Source of the DNA: Palsa-360 sp963719875
Lineage (GTDB): Bacteria; Acidobacteriota; Terriglobia; Acidiferrales; UBA7541
NCBI GenBank assembly: GCA_963719875.1
Contig: CAVRDJ010000004.1
Span: 1,860,001-1,924,000, forward strand
Length of the DNA stretch: 64,000 nt
Direction of reading: 5' to 3'
The position numbers and the translations under genes were made by a program. Every line of letters begins with the position of its first letter. Within the stretch, counting starts at the first letter, position 1. Shown piece by piece: positions 32,839-42,926 of this stretch. The notes beneath the pieces were generated by a model that saw only the letters and a list, made by a program, of their open reading frames with translations, was not told the DNA's origin and ran no database searches.

Positions 32839-33627
32839 ATGGAAGGACCCTCGACTTTCAAGGGTTTGTTTTTGATCGGAATCCAGCTTGGGCGATTGAT
32901 TCCCGCAAAGTTTCCATACTATAGTCCACCGAATCCCGGGAGGTTCCCCCTGGCGGTCACATTTATTGACTCGACCTCGTTGTCTGTCGCGGTATTGATC
33001 GCGCTGGCTGTGGTTTTTTCAATCTTCAGGATAATGTCCGCAAGCAGGCGCAGCAAGGCGCTCAGAGAAATCGCCGCTCGCCTCGACTTGACTTTGGAAA
33101 GAGAGAATTGGACCGGGAGCAGCCGCGCGCCGCAATTGGAATCGCCGCTCTTTGAAAAAGGCGAGGAAGAGAAATTTCAAAACATCATGTCGGGCCTGCG
33201 CGGCGACATGACGGCTAATTTTTTCGATTATACTTTCCGCAGAAGACGATCCACCACTTCCCAGACGGTGGCGGCTTTCACTCAAGACATTTGGCTGCCC
33301 ACGTTTGGGGTCGCCCCGCTTGGAATTGCAGGCAAACTCGGCGCCGGGACCTCGAGCCGGAATATCCAATTTGATTTCGATCCGGGCTTTTCCAAGCGAT
33401 TTCGCCTACAGGGTCCGGATGAAGAAAGAGTTCGCAAATTATTTACGCGCCGGGTCGTATCTTTTCTCGAGGGGATCGATTCCAGGGCAAGATGGCATTT
33501 CGAGGGGTCGGACTTCACACTGATCCTTTATCGCCGCGGAGAGATAGTAAAGCCGGCCGACTTTTCCCGATTCGTCCAGGAAACCACGGAGATGGCTAAG
33601 GCTTTCCTGGGTCTGGACCGCTACTAG
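32839..33627 (+). CDS. Hypothetical membrane-anchored protein
   Basis: A 262-residue protein with one membrane segment (SVAVLIALAVVFSIFRIM, about residues 48-66) followed by a ~195-residue soluble domain that I do not recognise. Single-pass anchors with such domains are common in this phylum. The first ~45 residues may not be translated: the ATG at 32839 lies very close to the divergent uvrB start and no clear ribosome site is seen. The 3' end overlaps the opposite-strand gene by 32 bases. Confidence 0.55.
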   Translation: MEGPSTFKGLFLIGIQLGRLIPAKFPYYSPPNPGRFPLAVTFIDSTSLSVAVLIALAVVFSIFRIMSASRRSKALREIAARLDLTLERENWTGSSRAPQLESPLFEKGEEEKFQNIMSGLRGDMTANFFDYTFRRRRSTTSQTVAAFTQDIWLPTFGVAPLGIAGKLGAGTSSRNIQFDFDPGFSKRFRLQGPDEERVRKLFTRRVVSFLEGIDSRARWHFEGSDFTLILYRRGEIVKPADFSRFVQETTEMAKAFLGLDRY

Positions 33628-34693
33628 AGTCACTCGCGAGCAATGCGACCTGCGAGCGCGTCGAGATTGTCCCGGCATAACGCATGGAAGTATTACGGTT
33701 TGTAGTAAGCGTCAGGTCCATTTCCTCCGTTCCGGTTTGCGTAACGCTGACGACCAGGCCCGAGGCGAGCGACACGTACAGCAAACTCTGCGCCGACCCG
33801 TTCCACTTCCCTGCCGATTGCACTCCATTCTTGCGGAGCTCCGGAGGAGTCGGATCGCGGGCCGCCTTGGAGCGGACTAAATTCAAGTTTGCCAGGATCA
33901 CGGCGCAGTCCGCTGGCGGTTGTGATTTTGCGGCGGAATCCGCGGCGCCCGCGGTGCTTGGGACATCGGGATTCGGCGGGTGGCAGGACTCGTTGCGAAG
34001 ATATTGCGAGCCGGTGCGCCAGATCATCCCCGCGATGGGCAATGAATCGGCCGGCTGTTCCGAAGACCAAGTTTGTCCTACCGAAACGCCACCGGGCGGC
34101 GCGCCCGCGCTGGCGCTGAGTTGGGCGATCCATTCCCGCGCCGATTGCGCCGCTTTGTCCGTGTCGACAATTCCTTCGAGGCCTGCAACGGATTTCACTT
34201 TTCCACCGGCATCGAGAGTGAATTCGACCACCTTGCCTTCCAGCTTTTGATATTGCTCCTCGGTCTCGGCAGCCGCCGGATCGAATGTATCGCTGCGGAC
34301 GCTGGCCGTGGATTTCTCATACGTGGTCCGCAGCCGGATCCCGCCAGGAGCGCCGGCGTCGGCTGGTAAAACTTCGACGCGCACCGTCGCGTTCCAATTG
34401 ACCACCAGGCTGGACGGGCCCTGCGGGTCCGATGCGAGGCCGGAACGCGACGTCTCGGTGGTGGTCTCAAATTCCATTTCATAGCGAAATGTTTGGCCGG
34501 GAATAAATCGAGGAGTGAGAGAAACGCGCGGCGAAATTGCGCCGCGCTTTTGTTCCCGCGCGCCCGACACTTGTTTTTGGACGCTAGATTGAGCGTGCGC
34601 ACCAAGTGAAATCCCCAGAAATGTGGCGCACAATGCGCCCGCGCATCGCGTGAATGGCCGGCGACCGCTCATGAATGCAAAGATGGTCCGCAC
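33596..34693 (-). CDS. Secreted protein of unknown function (DUF6263-like)
   Basis: A 365-residue exported protein: a signal peptide (FTRCAGALCATFLGISLGAHAQ) and a beta-rich body with TPRFIPGQTFRYEMEFETTT, EGKVVEFTLDAGGKVKSVAG and VGQTWSSEQPADSLPIAG. The layout 'PGQTFRYE...LDxxGKV...G...G.TW' matches a widespread family of lipoprotein-like periplasmic proteins (DUF6263-like) without known function. Two possible ATGs, 34693 and 34672. It overlaps the end of the convergent gene by 32 bases. Confidence 0.65.
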   Translation of the reverse strand: MRTIFAFMSGRRPFTRCAGALCATFLGISLGAHAQSSVQKQVSGAREQKRGAISPRVSLTPRFIPGQTFRYEMEFETTTETSRSGLASDPQGPSSLVVNWNATVRVEVLPADAGAPGGIRLRTTYEKSTASVRSDTFDPAAAETEEQYQKLEGKVVEFTLDAGGKVKSVAGLEGIVDTDKAAQSAREWIAQLSASAGAPPGGVSVGQTWSSEQPADSLPIAGMIWRTGSQYLRNESCHPPNPDVPSTAGAADSAAKSQPPADCAVILANLNLVRSKAARDPTPPELRKNGVQSAGKWNGSAQSLLYVSLASGLVVSVTQTGTEEMDLTLTTNRNTSMRYAGTISTRSQVALLASDSSSGPDPGKP

Positions 34694-34939
34694 ATTTCGA
34701 TAGTATGACGCGGGATCGCGGGTTGCAACGTGGCGCGAGGCTCGGGATTTGCATCTCCTTCCCGGAAGGCTGGAAGAACGAGCCTTCGAAGTCCTGCCAA
34801 TCTCGCTGGGGCCTACTCAAGTAGTAAATCAGTTGTGTCGAATCCAGGGAAAGAGTACGATGCGCCAACCATTGGGGCTGTTCGGCGATTCCAGTTAAAT
34901 CGTGCTCATGCATAGTGTATGCAAACTTGAGGAGGTGTC

Positions 34940-37627
34940 GTGAATAAACCTCTGTCATCCCTAGCCTTCCTATGCAGTTTGAGCATCATCAGCGGTTGTG
35001 CCAGTGGCGGAGGCAGCCCTCCGCCTCCCGTTTCAGCTACTCACTTTTCTGTCACGCCGGCCATCAGCCCAACCGCCGGGGCCTCTTTCAGCTTTACCGT
35101 CACCGCGCTGGGCGCCTCAAGTCAGACAGCCACCAGTTACTCGGGGACTGTGCACTTCACGAGCACAGATCCTCAGGCGGTATTGCCGGCCGCATCAACG
35201 CTGACGAACGTCACGGGGACCTTCACAGCCACTTTGAAGACTGCTGGGTCCCAAACGATTACGGTTACCGACGCGAATTCGCTCTCTGGCAGTTCGACTT
35301 CGATCTTGGTCAGCCCGGGAGCAGCAACTCACTTTACCGTAGCTGGTCCAACATCTGCTTCCGCCGGGGTGCAATTCTTCTTCACGGTAACTGCGTTCGA
35401 TGCCTTCAACAACATTGCGACCAACTATACCGGCCTGGTGCATTTCTCAAGCAGTGACGGCCGAGCCGCGCTGCCCCTTGACTCAGCGTTAACGAATGGG
35501 ACGGGAAACTTTCTAGCCACCCTGAAGATAGTCACCAACACAACCATCACTGCGGCTGACAGCACAACCACATCGATTAACAGCGGTCCAATCGTGATTA
35601 ACGTCGTCAGCAATGCACCCACACACTTTGCCGTTGCCACGCCAGGTTCTGTCACGACTCGGAGGCCCTTCAACGTCACGGTCACCGCTCAGGACGCTAT
35701 CAACAACATGTCTTTCGGCTATTCCGGGACCGTCCAATTCAACAGTACTGACAGCCTAGCGCATCTGCCGGGCAGCTCACCACTTACAAATGGTGCAGGA
35801 AACTTTTTGGCCACCTTTGAGAACACCGGCCCCCAAACCATCACTACCACGGACACGGTCCAGCCTTCCCTTACAGGAGCTTCGAATTCGATTACTGTCA
35901 TTGCTGCTGCCACGCTCGCTGTCTCCTCAGGCGCCCCGCCGACCGGGACTTTCGGCGTGGTCTATGGTCCGAGCGAAAGCGAATCCTTCGAGTGTTTTAG
36001 TTTTAACCACTGCATTCTATGCGGAGGTAGGGGTACGAGCTGTTCGGGGCTCCCGAACTGCAACTTCCCGCGTAGATTTCCCTGTCTTTCAGTAATGTCG
36101 GTCCAGGATGGTTTCCAACTCGCAGCCACAGGAGGAGTTCAGCCCTACGTCTGGAGCGCCACAGGTTTGCCCCCGGGGCTGAATGTGAATGCCCAGAGCG
36201 GCGAGATCTTTGGTACTCCCACCTTGACGGGAAACCCCTTCAACGTTGCCGTGACCGTCACGGATTCGGGTACACCACCAGTAATGACGCCCATGAGCTA
36301 TAACATCACCATAAACGACCCGACGCCTCCAGTCATCAGCGTCACGCCTGCGCCGCCTTCCGGAGCGCTGAATATCCCATATAGCTTCACCTTCACGGCA
36401 TCCAGCGCAGCTCCACCTTTGATGTGGAGGGTTTTCGCTGGCACGCTGCCTCCGGGCCCGATGCTCAATCCGGATGGAGTGCTCTCTGGCACCCCGACAG
36501 CGACCGGATCATTTCCTTTCACACTCATAGCAGAAGATTCGTTCAAGCAAGATTCAGCGCAGCAAGATTTCACCATTCAAATTTTTGCGCATGGTTTCAA
36601 GTCCACGGGCGGCATGGCAGGCCCGCGCATCGCGCATACGGCGACGTTGCTCAGCAATGGAATGGCGCTCGTGGCGGGGGGAACAGATGGGAGTGGCATG
36701 CCCATCGCGACGGCCGAGCTTTATGATCCCGCCCACGGAACATTTTCCCCGACCGGCGGTATGGCAACGGCGCGCGCCCACTTCGCGGCAACCTTGCTCT
36801 GCGATTTATCTTCCCCTCCCTGCATTGACAAGCGAGTGCTCGTGACGGGGGGCCTCGACATTAATGGTAATCCCCTCATGTCGGCCGAGCTTTACGATCC
36901 AGGCACCGGAACTTTTTCTCCGACGACCGGAAGCATGCAATTCGTACACGCCAGCCACACCGCTACGTTGCTCAAGACCGGAAAGGTGCTGATCATTGGT
37001 TGGGGCCCAGCCACAGCGGAACTGTTCGATCCGTCCAACGGAACCTTCAAAGCGACGGGCAGCATGTTGCAGGCGCGCGTCTCGCATACGGCTACGCTAC
37101 TGACGAGCGGAAAAGTGCTCGTGGCCGCAGGAATCGGACAGGTCGGAGGGGCCCCCGGAGTGCTTGCGGAGTGCGAGTTGTATGATCCAGCCAAGGAAAT
37201 TTTTTCGGCGACTCTCGGCCACCTGGCAAACGCGCGTCAGTTGCACACCGCGAGTTTGCTCGCAGACGGAAAGGTGCTGGTGGCCGGAGGGATGTTGGAC
37301 AATGCCGGGACTGCCACCGCCACTGCGGAGCTGTTTGATCCAACCACTCAAATGTTCACGGCCACAAAGGGCACGTTGGCGACCGCGCGCGACTTCCATA
37401 CAGCCACTGTCCTCAATGACGGTACAGTTCTTGTGACGGGAGGTGACAATGGGACCGGAACTCTTGCCACGGCCGAGGTGTATGACCCAACCGTTGAATC
37501 CTTTTCGCCGACCGGCAGTATGGGAAGTACACGCGAATCGCATACAGCAACGCTGTTGAATGACGGAACAGTCCTCGTAAACGGAGGAATCGGCGGCGGC
37601 GAGGCGACGGCCGAGTTGTACCAGTAG
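34940..37627 (+). CDS. Lipoprotein with Ig-like, putative-Ig (He_PIG) and Kelch-type repeats
   Basis: An 895-residue surface protein. The signal ends with a lipobox (SIISGC, C20). Residues ~33-325 hold three ~95-residue Ig-like repeats, each opening with (A/P)THF.V and containing YSG.V.F.S.D. Two He_PIG domains follow (GLPPGLNVNAQSGEIFGTPT near 410, GTLPPGPMLNPDGVLSGTPT near 510). The C-terminal ~350 residues consist of about six Kelch-like blades with MA.AR..HTATLL..GKVLV.GG and ATAELYDP. An unusual six-cysteine stretch (residues 352-382) interrupts the first He_PIG domain. AGGAGGTGTC precedes ATG 34940. Likely an outer-surface binding or adhesion protein. Confidence 0.88.
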   Translation: MNKPLSSLAFLCSLSIISGCASGGGSPPPPVSATHFSVTPAISPTAGASFSFTVTALGASSQTATSYSGTVHFTSTDPQAVLPAASTLTNVTGTFTATLKTAGSQTITVTDANSLSGSSTSILVSPGAATHFTVAGPTSASAGVQFFFTVTAFDAFNNIATNYTGLVHFSSSDGRAALPLDSALTNGTGNFLATLKIVTNTTITAADSTTTSINSGPIVINVVSNAPTHFAVATPGSVTTRRPFNVTVTAQDAINNMSFGYSGTVQFNSTDSLAHLPGSSPLTNGAGNFLATFENTGPQTITTTDTVQPSLTGASNSITVIAAATLAVSSGAPPTGTFGVVYGPSESESFECFSFNHCILCGGRGTSCSGLPNCNFPRRFPCLSVMSVQDGFQLAATGGVQPYVWSATGLPPGLNVNAQSGEIFGTPTLTGNPFNVAVTVTDSGTPPVMTPMSYNITINDPTPPVISVTPAPPSGALNIPYSFTFTASSAAPPLMWRVFAGTLPPGPMLNPDGVLSGTPTATGSFPFTLIAEDSFKQDSAQQDFTIQIFAHGFKSTGGMAGPRIAHTATLLSNGMALVAGGTDGSGMPIATAELYDPAHGTFSPTGGMATARAHFAATLLCDLSSPPCIDKRVLVTGGLDINGNPLMSAELYDPGTGTFSPTTGSMQFVHASHTATLLKTGKVLIIGWGPATAELFDPSNGTFKATGSMLQARVSHTATLLTSGKVLVAAGIGQVGGAPGVLAECELYDPAKEIFSATLGHLANARQLHTASLLADGKVLVAGGMLDNAGTATATAELFDPTTQMFTATKGTLATARDFHTATVLNDGTVLVTGGDNGTGTLATAEVYDPTVESFSPTGSMGSTRESHTATLLNDGTVLVNGGIGGGEATAELYQ

Positions 37628-37694
37628 CACGCCCGCGGGTGCAGAAACAGTGGGATGCGCATTCACTTGGGTGGGCAGCCGGCAACCCGCAGCA

Positions 37695-40358
37695 TTACCT
37701 TGGAGGAGAGCTGGGCCGTGCTGCCGGCTTGGGAACGGCAGTCGGAAAGACGAGCATCGGGGTCTCGATCGTCCCGCTCAAGAGAAAACCTGGCGGCGAG
37801 GCGGATGCGGGAGCCGTTGCGGCCTGGAATATCGAGGGGCGAACCCGGATGTTCAGCGCGTGAGAGAAATCGATTCGCCCTTGTGCTTCGAGTCGGCCGC
37901 GAGAATTATCCAACACGAAATCTGCGAGATCGATCTCTTTGTTTTGGATGCGGTACGTTCCTTGAACGGATGAGATCGTGTCGGACGCTGTATCCAGATT
38001 GTCTCCCGGAAAAACGCCGGAGAGGTCGAGGCCCCGCAGCGCGGCGTTTCTGCCACTCAAAGTTCCCTGCCCTTCCATCGAGCCAATCAGATCTTGGCGG
38101 CCAACGCCGTGAGCGGACAGGGTGAGCGTGCCGGATGCGTTTCCGCCAATTCGACTCTTCAAGAACGACACGGCGCTGCCAAGCCGGGCAAGATCCACAC
38201 GATCGAAGCGGCCCTGAAACTCATAGGAAGGATCGGGCAGGAGCCGCGCTTCGAGCGAGCCGGAAATTTTTCCTCCAAAAAAATCGGCCTGGGCTTTCTG
38301 AATCCGGACCTCGCGTCCTGCGAGTTCCGCTTCGCCGTCGAATTGTTCGATATGCATCGGCGGAATGTCGATCTCACCGGCGCGAAGGCGCCCCTGCGCC
38401 GAGAGCCGGGTGACGACCGCATCGGCAACCGGAGATGCGGCAGCGACGGAATTCGAGCCGGTGAATCGCGCCAGGAAACCCGGCCGGGCGCGCGGGCCAA
38501 GCCACCGGTCCAGGTCCGCGGCGCCAAGATGGTCCGCGGTCAGATCGAATGTCCATTGCTTGTCCGAGTATTTCCGGGCGATCAAGCCATGCCAGACCGC
38601 GCCGAATCCCTCCGCCGCGGATACCGTGATGGTTCGCTGCAGCGGCGCAAATTCGACGTGGGCTTTGGGCAAGCGCACCGGCTGATTGATGTATGCCGGA
38701 CTCAGGGTGAGGCCCTGAAAATCCATGGTCCCCAGCCAGGGAACAGGAGGCGGTACCGCGAGATGAACTCCGCGCATCCTGACCGCCAGGCCGCCCGCGG
38801 CGGTCCAGCCCGAATTAATGGGTTGCGCGAGCGCCCCGGAAAGTACAAGCCAATCCTGAACGCGTGGGGTTGCGCCTTCTATGGAAAAATTCCAATCCAG
38901 CGGCCAGTGGAATACGCCATCCGCGCGGGGAAAAAGGGAGCCTCGCATTACAAAAGAATTTTGCGGCTCACGAACTGCGTTGGTCCCGTCGCGCTCCACT
39001 CCCGTCGATGTAGAGGCAAAGGAAATCTCCGTCGGTGCAAAATCAATTCCTCCGTGCGATACGCTCGCGTTCAGGGCGCCAATCTGTAGCGGGGCCGGCA
39101 ACGATTTGGCCGTCAATGTTCCACCAACGCTGGTGATGTCGCCTTGCTGAAATTGAATGGGCCACCCCCCCAGCTTTAGATTCACGCCGAGGGTGCATTC
39201 CGCCCGCAGGTCCTCTTCGACCTCCGGTTGCAAGGCTCGATACCAGGAGAGGACATCCCCGAGCGCGAGTGTCGAAGGCTCGATGCGCAGTTGAGGATGA
39301 AAACCGCGCGACCAATCCAAATCACCGACCCCTTGGAGGCGCGACGCCGGCATTTCCACAAGCAGCTTCCGAATTTCTGCGCGAGGCTCGCCGAGCCGCC
39401 AGCTAATCTCCAAAGAAAGATTAGCCGCGGGATCCGTGCCCCGCTCGGGGAGCCTCCAGCCATGCATTCCGGTCAAACGCGCCACTCCGGAAATGGACCA
39501 TTGCGCTCCGCCGGAATCCGCGCCGCGAACCGGAGAAGATTCCTGGGGAGCAATATGAGCATTGAGATCGAGGGCAAGCTGGCCGCGCATTCCGAAGTCA
39601 TCCTGCCGGACGAGACGCAAGGTATCGGCCAGGGACGCGGCGCGCCAAGTCAGATTGAGCTCAGCCGGCTGAAGACGCGCGGTGGTCCCGGCAATGGAGC
39701 CGCGCAGGCGGAGCGTGCCAATATCTTGCAGCCCCACTCCCGCGCGCATCGGCCGAGCTTCCAGGTCGAGTTGCCAGCGGCCGGCGCCATTCTGCTCCAC
39801 ACGGCCTGAAACGTCGACGAGCGCGAAGGGACTTTTGATGTCCCCCTGTTTAAAATTAATGCGCCCGCCGTCCACGTCGATACGGGCAGGGCGCGCCGCC
39901 TGCGCATCGCGCGATGGGGCCAGCGGACCCACAAAGCCGGGGCGCGCGCCGGGCTGCGAAACGGGTGGCAGCCAGCGCTCAATATTCCATTGGCCCTCCG
40001 CGTCTCGCGCCAAATTCAAACTTGGCCGCGACAGCGAAACGGAACCAAACTCAAAGCGTCCGGCGAGCAAAGCCGTCCATCGCAAGCCGGCAGTGAGCGT
40101 CTCGGCCCGCAGGAAATATTCGTTGCCGAAGTGCGGATCCTCCGAGACGCTGACCAAATGGGCTTCGATCCTGGCGCCGTCGAGCAAACTGAAATCGAAC
40201 CAGGAAACATCGACGGGGCGGCCAAAGCTCGCGGTGAGGTGCGCCATCAGGTAGCGTCGCGCGGCGCTGGCGCGCAAGGCGCGCGAAAATCCGGCGCTGG
40301 CGGCGAGGAGCAACACGCCGCCGATCAAAACCGCACGCAGCCAGTTTCGCAGGGTCAT
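37695..40358 (-). CDS. AsmA-like family protein
   Basis: An 887-residue protein with one N-terminal membrane segment (AVLIGGVLLLAASAGFSRAL) and a long beta-rich periplasmic region. The opening (HLTASFGRPVDVSWFDFSLL, then ALLAGRFEFGSVSLSRPSLN) and the C-terminal AsmA-type segment (GNASGTLTLSAHGVGRQDLI, FVLDNSRGRLEAQGRIDFS) match the AsmA/YhdP/TamB-related superfamily of bridge-like lipid transporters between membranes. It is convergent with the Kelch protein (67-base gap) and lies downstream of lepB on the same strand. Confidence 0.85.
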   Translation of the reverse strand: MTLRNWLRAVLIGGVLLLAASAGFSRALRASAARRYLMAHLTASFGRPVDVSWFDFSLLDGARIEAHLVSVSEDPHFGNEYFLRAETLTAGLRWTALLAGRFEFGSVSLSRPSLNLARDAEGQWNIERWLPPVSQPGARPGFVGPLAPSRDAQAARPARIDVDGGRINFKQGDIKSPFALVDVSGRVEQNGAGRWQLDLEARPMRAGVGLQDIGTLRLRGSIAGTTARLQPAELNLTWRAASLADTLRLVRQDDFGMRGQLALDLNAHIAPQESSPVRGADSGGAQWSISGVARLTGMHGWRLPERGTDPAANLSLEISWRLGEPRAEIRKLLVEMPASRLQGVGDLDWSRGFHPQLRIEPSTLALGDVLSWYRALQPEVEEDLRAECTLGVNLKLGGWPIQFQQGDITSVGGTLTAKSLPAPLQIGALNASVSHGGIDFAPTEISFASTSTGVERDGTNAVREPQNSFVMRGSLFPRADGVFHWPLDWNFSIEGATPRVQDWLVLSGALAQPINSGWTAAGGLAVRMRGVHLAVPPPVPWLGTMDFQGLTLSPAYINQPVRLPKAHVEFAPLQRTITVSAAEGFGAVWHGLIARKYSDKQWTFDLTADHLGAADLDRWLGPRARPGFLARFTGSNSVAAASPVADAVVTRLSAQGRLRAGEIDIPPMHIEQFDGEAELAGREVRIQKAQADFFGGKISGSLEARLLPDPSYEFQGRFDRVDLARLGSAVSFLKSRIGGNASGTLTLSAHGVGRQDLIGSMEGQGTLSGRNAALRGLDLSGVFPGDNLDTASDTISSVQGTYRIQNKEIDLADFVLDNSRGRLEAQGRIDFSHALNIRVRPSIFQAATAPASASPPGFLLSGTIETPMLVFPTAVPKPAARPSSPPR

Positions 40359-40408
40359 GGTGTAATCAGGAATTGTTGCAAAAGGCGGGAACGAAGAAAA
40401 GCGCTGCG

Positions 40409-41206
40409 TCAGTGAACTTCATGCAGCATCCGCGACCAGCGCGTGCGCGACGGCAAATGCAGGATGGTATCGAGGAAATTCAAGAGCCAGGAATTCACGT
40501 TGCGGTCCCCGCCCCCATCGCCCAGCACGGACCAGTAAATCACCACCGGGCGGCCCATGACCGCGTCGCGATCCACGAATCCCCAGAACCGGCTGTCCCA
40601 GCTATGGTCGCGGTTATCGCCCATGGCGAAGTACTTTTCCGGAGGGACCACAATTTCGCCGTCGTGAATGTACTGAAAAATTTCGTCCGCCCATTCGGGC
40701 TGCATGTTGGCCTGCAAATATTGCGGACTATGCGGAGGGAAGTTGTCTCCGAACGGGTCATACGGCGCAGCGGGGTCGCGGACGATGTAGGGCTCGCTGA
40801 TCCGCTTTCCATTGACATACACCTGCTGGTCGACAATCTTGACGTGGTCGCCGGGAATTCCAATCACGCGCTTGACGTAATGCGGGTGATCCTGAAAAGG
40901 AAATTTGAATACGATAATGTCCCCGCGGCGGATTTCGCGGTACGGAAGAAGATGGTCGTACCAATGTCCGCGCCCGCCAAAAATAAATTTATTGACCAGG
41001 AGATGGTCGCCAACGAGAAGCGTCGGCTCCATGGATTGCGACGGAATCTTGAACGCCTGCACGACAAACGTCGTGCCGAATAGCGCCAGGATCACCGTAA
41101 CCAAAAGCGATTCGATGTACTCGCGCACCGTGGCGGGATGCGATTCCTCGCGGTGCGCCGCCGCAGCTTCGCGCGCTTCCACGGCCTGTGCGGTTTCTGA
41201 CGTCAC
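40409..41206 (-). CDS. lepB: Signal peptidase I
   Basis: A 265-residue membrane protease that removes Sec signal peptides. A single N-terminal membrane segment (LLVTVILALFGTTFVVQAF) is followed by box B IPSQSMEPTL with the nucleophile S58, box D YVKRVIGIPGD with the general base K112, and box E FAMGDNRDHSWDSRFWGFVD. It follows rnc by 8 bases, the frequent rnc-lepB pairing (order reversed from E. coli), and probably shares its transcript. Confidence 0.95.
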   Translation of the reverse strand: MTSETAQAVEAREAAAAHREESHPATVREYIESLLVTVILALFGTTFVVQAFKIPSQSMEPTLLVGDHLLVNKFIFGGRGHWYDHLLPYREIRRGDIIVFKFPFQDHPHYVKRVIGIPGDHVKIVDQQVYVNGKRISEPYIVRDPAAPYDPFGDNFPPHSPQYLQANMQPEWADEIFQYIHDGEIVVPPEKYFAMGDNRDHSWDSRFWGFVDRDAVMGRPVVIYWSVLGDGGGDRNVNSWLLNFLDTILHLPSRTRWSRMLHEVH

Positions 41207-41214
41207 TTCATTCC

Positions 41215-41925
41215 TCAGTTTTCCTCAGCTCCCAATTGTATCAGGGCCGCGATCGCAGCGGATTGCTCCGCTTCTTTTTTGGTTCTCCCGCATCCCATCG
41301 CGCTTACTTGCCCGGCGATCCGGACCTCGACGCGAAAGGTTTTCTGATGATCCGGGCCGCTCTCCGAGATCACATGGTAGGCGCCCGGCGCCATCCCTCG
41401 CGATTGCAGGAATTCCTGCAGCGCGGATTTATGGTCGGTGTGGCCCAGGCGTTCGGCCTCGACCGCGATCGCTCCTTCCACGAGAGAGCGCCGCACGAAT
41501 CCACGGGCCGCCTCAATCCCGCCGTCCAGATAAATCGCCGCGATCAAGGCTTCGTAGGCGTCCGCCAGAAGCGCCGGCTTGGCTCGCCCACCGGTTTTTT
41601 CTTCTCCGCGGCCGAGGCGCAAGTACTTGCCCAACCCGAGGCGCTGCGCGGAAAGAGAAATTGCGGTCGCGTTGACCAGGCGCGCCCGGCTCTTGGAGAG
41701 CTGCCCCTCGCTCCAATCCGGAAATTCGCGAACCAGCTCTTCACTCACCACCAACTCGAGGACGGCATCCCCGAGGAATTCGAGTTTCTCGTTGCTCTCG
41801 GCGGGCTCCTCCGCCGCGCGTTCCGGGATGCGGGAGCTGTGCATTAACGCCTGGTGAAGCCATTGAGGATCGCGGAATTGATGTCCGAGAATTGACTCCA
41901 ACTCCGCGATCTCGCTGAAAGCCAT
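41215..41925 (-). CDS. rnc: Ribonuclease III
   Basis: A 236-residue dsRNA endonuclease for rRNA and mRNA processing. The signature NEKLEFLGDAVL gives E49 and D53, and ADAYEALIAAIYLD gives D122 and E125, so all four catalytic acids are present. The C-terminal dsRNA-binding domain starts at DHKSALQEFLQSRGMAPGAY and ends with GRTKKEAEQSAAIAALIQL. First gene of the rnc-lepB pair; ends 8 bases before lepB. Confidence 0.96.
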   Translation of the reverse strand: MAFSEIAELESILGHQFRDPQWLHQALMHSSRIPERAAEEPAESNEKLEFLGDAVLELVVSEELVREFPDWSEGQLSKSRARLVNATAISLSAQRLGLGKYLRLGRGEEKTGGRAKPALLADAYEALIAAIYLDGGIEAARGFVRRSLVEGAIAVEAERLGHTDHKSALQEFLQSRGMAPGAYHVISESGPDHQKTFRVEVRIAGQVSAMGCGRTKKEAEQSAAIAALIQLGAEEN

Positions 41926-41935
41926 ATTCTCCAGC

Positions 41936-42805
41936 TCAGTCCCTGCTCAACTTTGTTCCCGAGGCCACGTCTTTCTTGACGGCTTCCACGCGAGCCTTGC
42001 ATTGGTTTACCAGCGGCCCGGTCTCAGCACATTTCTGATACGCGGCGATGGCGCCGTTCATGTAGCTGGCTTGCGTATCGGCGTTGCCGAGCAAGTAGTA
42101 GTCGACCGGATCGGGGCTCGATGCGAGTTGCACGGCCTGCGTCAATTCGGTCCGGGCATCCTCGAATTTTTGATGGTCGATATCCATCAGGCCCAGACCG
42201 CTGTGAGCCAGCGCGAGCTTGTCATTCTTGGCCTTCTCGAAAGTGGCATCGTCCACGGTTTCCGGCTTGATCAGGGACGGAATCAGTTCGATGGCGTGGT
42301 GCGCATAAACCTCCGCTTTCTGCAACTGCTGCGGGCCGTCCGGGGTATTCGATTTCACGCGTCGCGGTATGGCCATTGCCAGCAGGGCTAGCACATCCAC
42401 GTTATCGGGATTGAGTTCGAGCGCCTTGGCCCCCGCGGCGAACATCTTATCCGTATTTCCAGTGGTGTAATAGTCGGCCGTCAAGACCCCATATACTCCA
42501 GCCAGATATTTGCTCATTGGGAATTTGGTGATGAAATCCTCTCCGAGCTGGATTTGCATGGCCGGATCGGCGCCTTGCGTCGCTAGAAGGGCCTTGTAGG
42601 CGGCTTCTTCCGCTTTGTTGACCTTCTCCTTCGGCGCCTTTCCCGAATCTTTTGCGGCTGGCGCAGTCTGTGTTGGCGTTGACTGTGGTGTTGGCGATTG
42701 CATTTTCGGTTGACCGTACTGAGCTCTGGAAACGTCCGTCCCCGCTGAAAGTGCAACGGTAAGGCCGAGCAGTGCCGCCGACCACCTGAAAAACTTTGCC
42801 GTCAT
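41936..42805 (-). CDS. Secreted TPR-like protein
   Basis: A 289-residue exported protein. The signal peptide MTAKFFRWSAALLGLTVALS...SRA-QYG is followed by a Gln/Pro/Thr linker and helical repeats (AAYKALLATQGADPAMQIQL, SKYLAGVYGVLTADYYTTGN, ALELNPDNVDVLALLAM), a TPR-type scaffold. ATG 42805 has GGAGGAGA upstream; the longer frame to 43027 is rejected because it hides this signal peptide. It lies 10 bases upstream of rnc, so it may be cotranscribed with rnc-lepB. Function unknown. Confidence 0.78.
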   Translation of the reverse strand: MTAKFFRWSAALLGLTVALSAGTDVSRAQYGQPKMQSPTPQSTPTQTAPAAKDSGKAPKEKVNKAEEAAYKALLATQGADPAMQIQLGEDFITKFPMSKYLAGVYGVLTADYYTTGNTDKMFAAGAKALELNPDNVDVLALLAMAIPRRVKSNTPDGPQQLQKAEVYAHHAIELIPSLIKPETVDDATFEKAKNDKLALAHSGLGLMDIDHQKFEDARTELTQAVQLASSPDPVDYYLLGNADTQASYMNGAIAAYQKCAETGPLVNQCKARVEAVKKDVASGTKLSRD

Positions 42806-42926
42806 GATGGGAATCTCCTCCGCGAAAATGATTCTCGGAGATCGATCGAACGCTCCGAGTGGATTGCATATAGCCCCTGCACCCCTTGCCTCGTGCTGCA
42901 CTGCGGCGCGAAGAGCAGGAATATAA

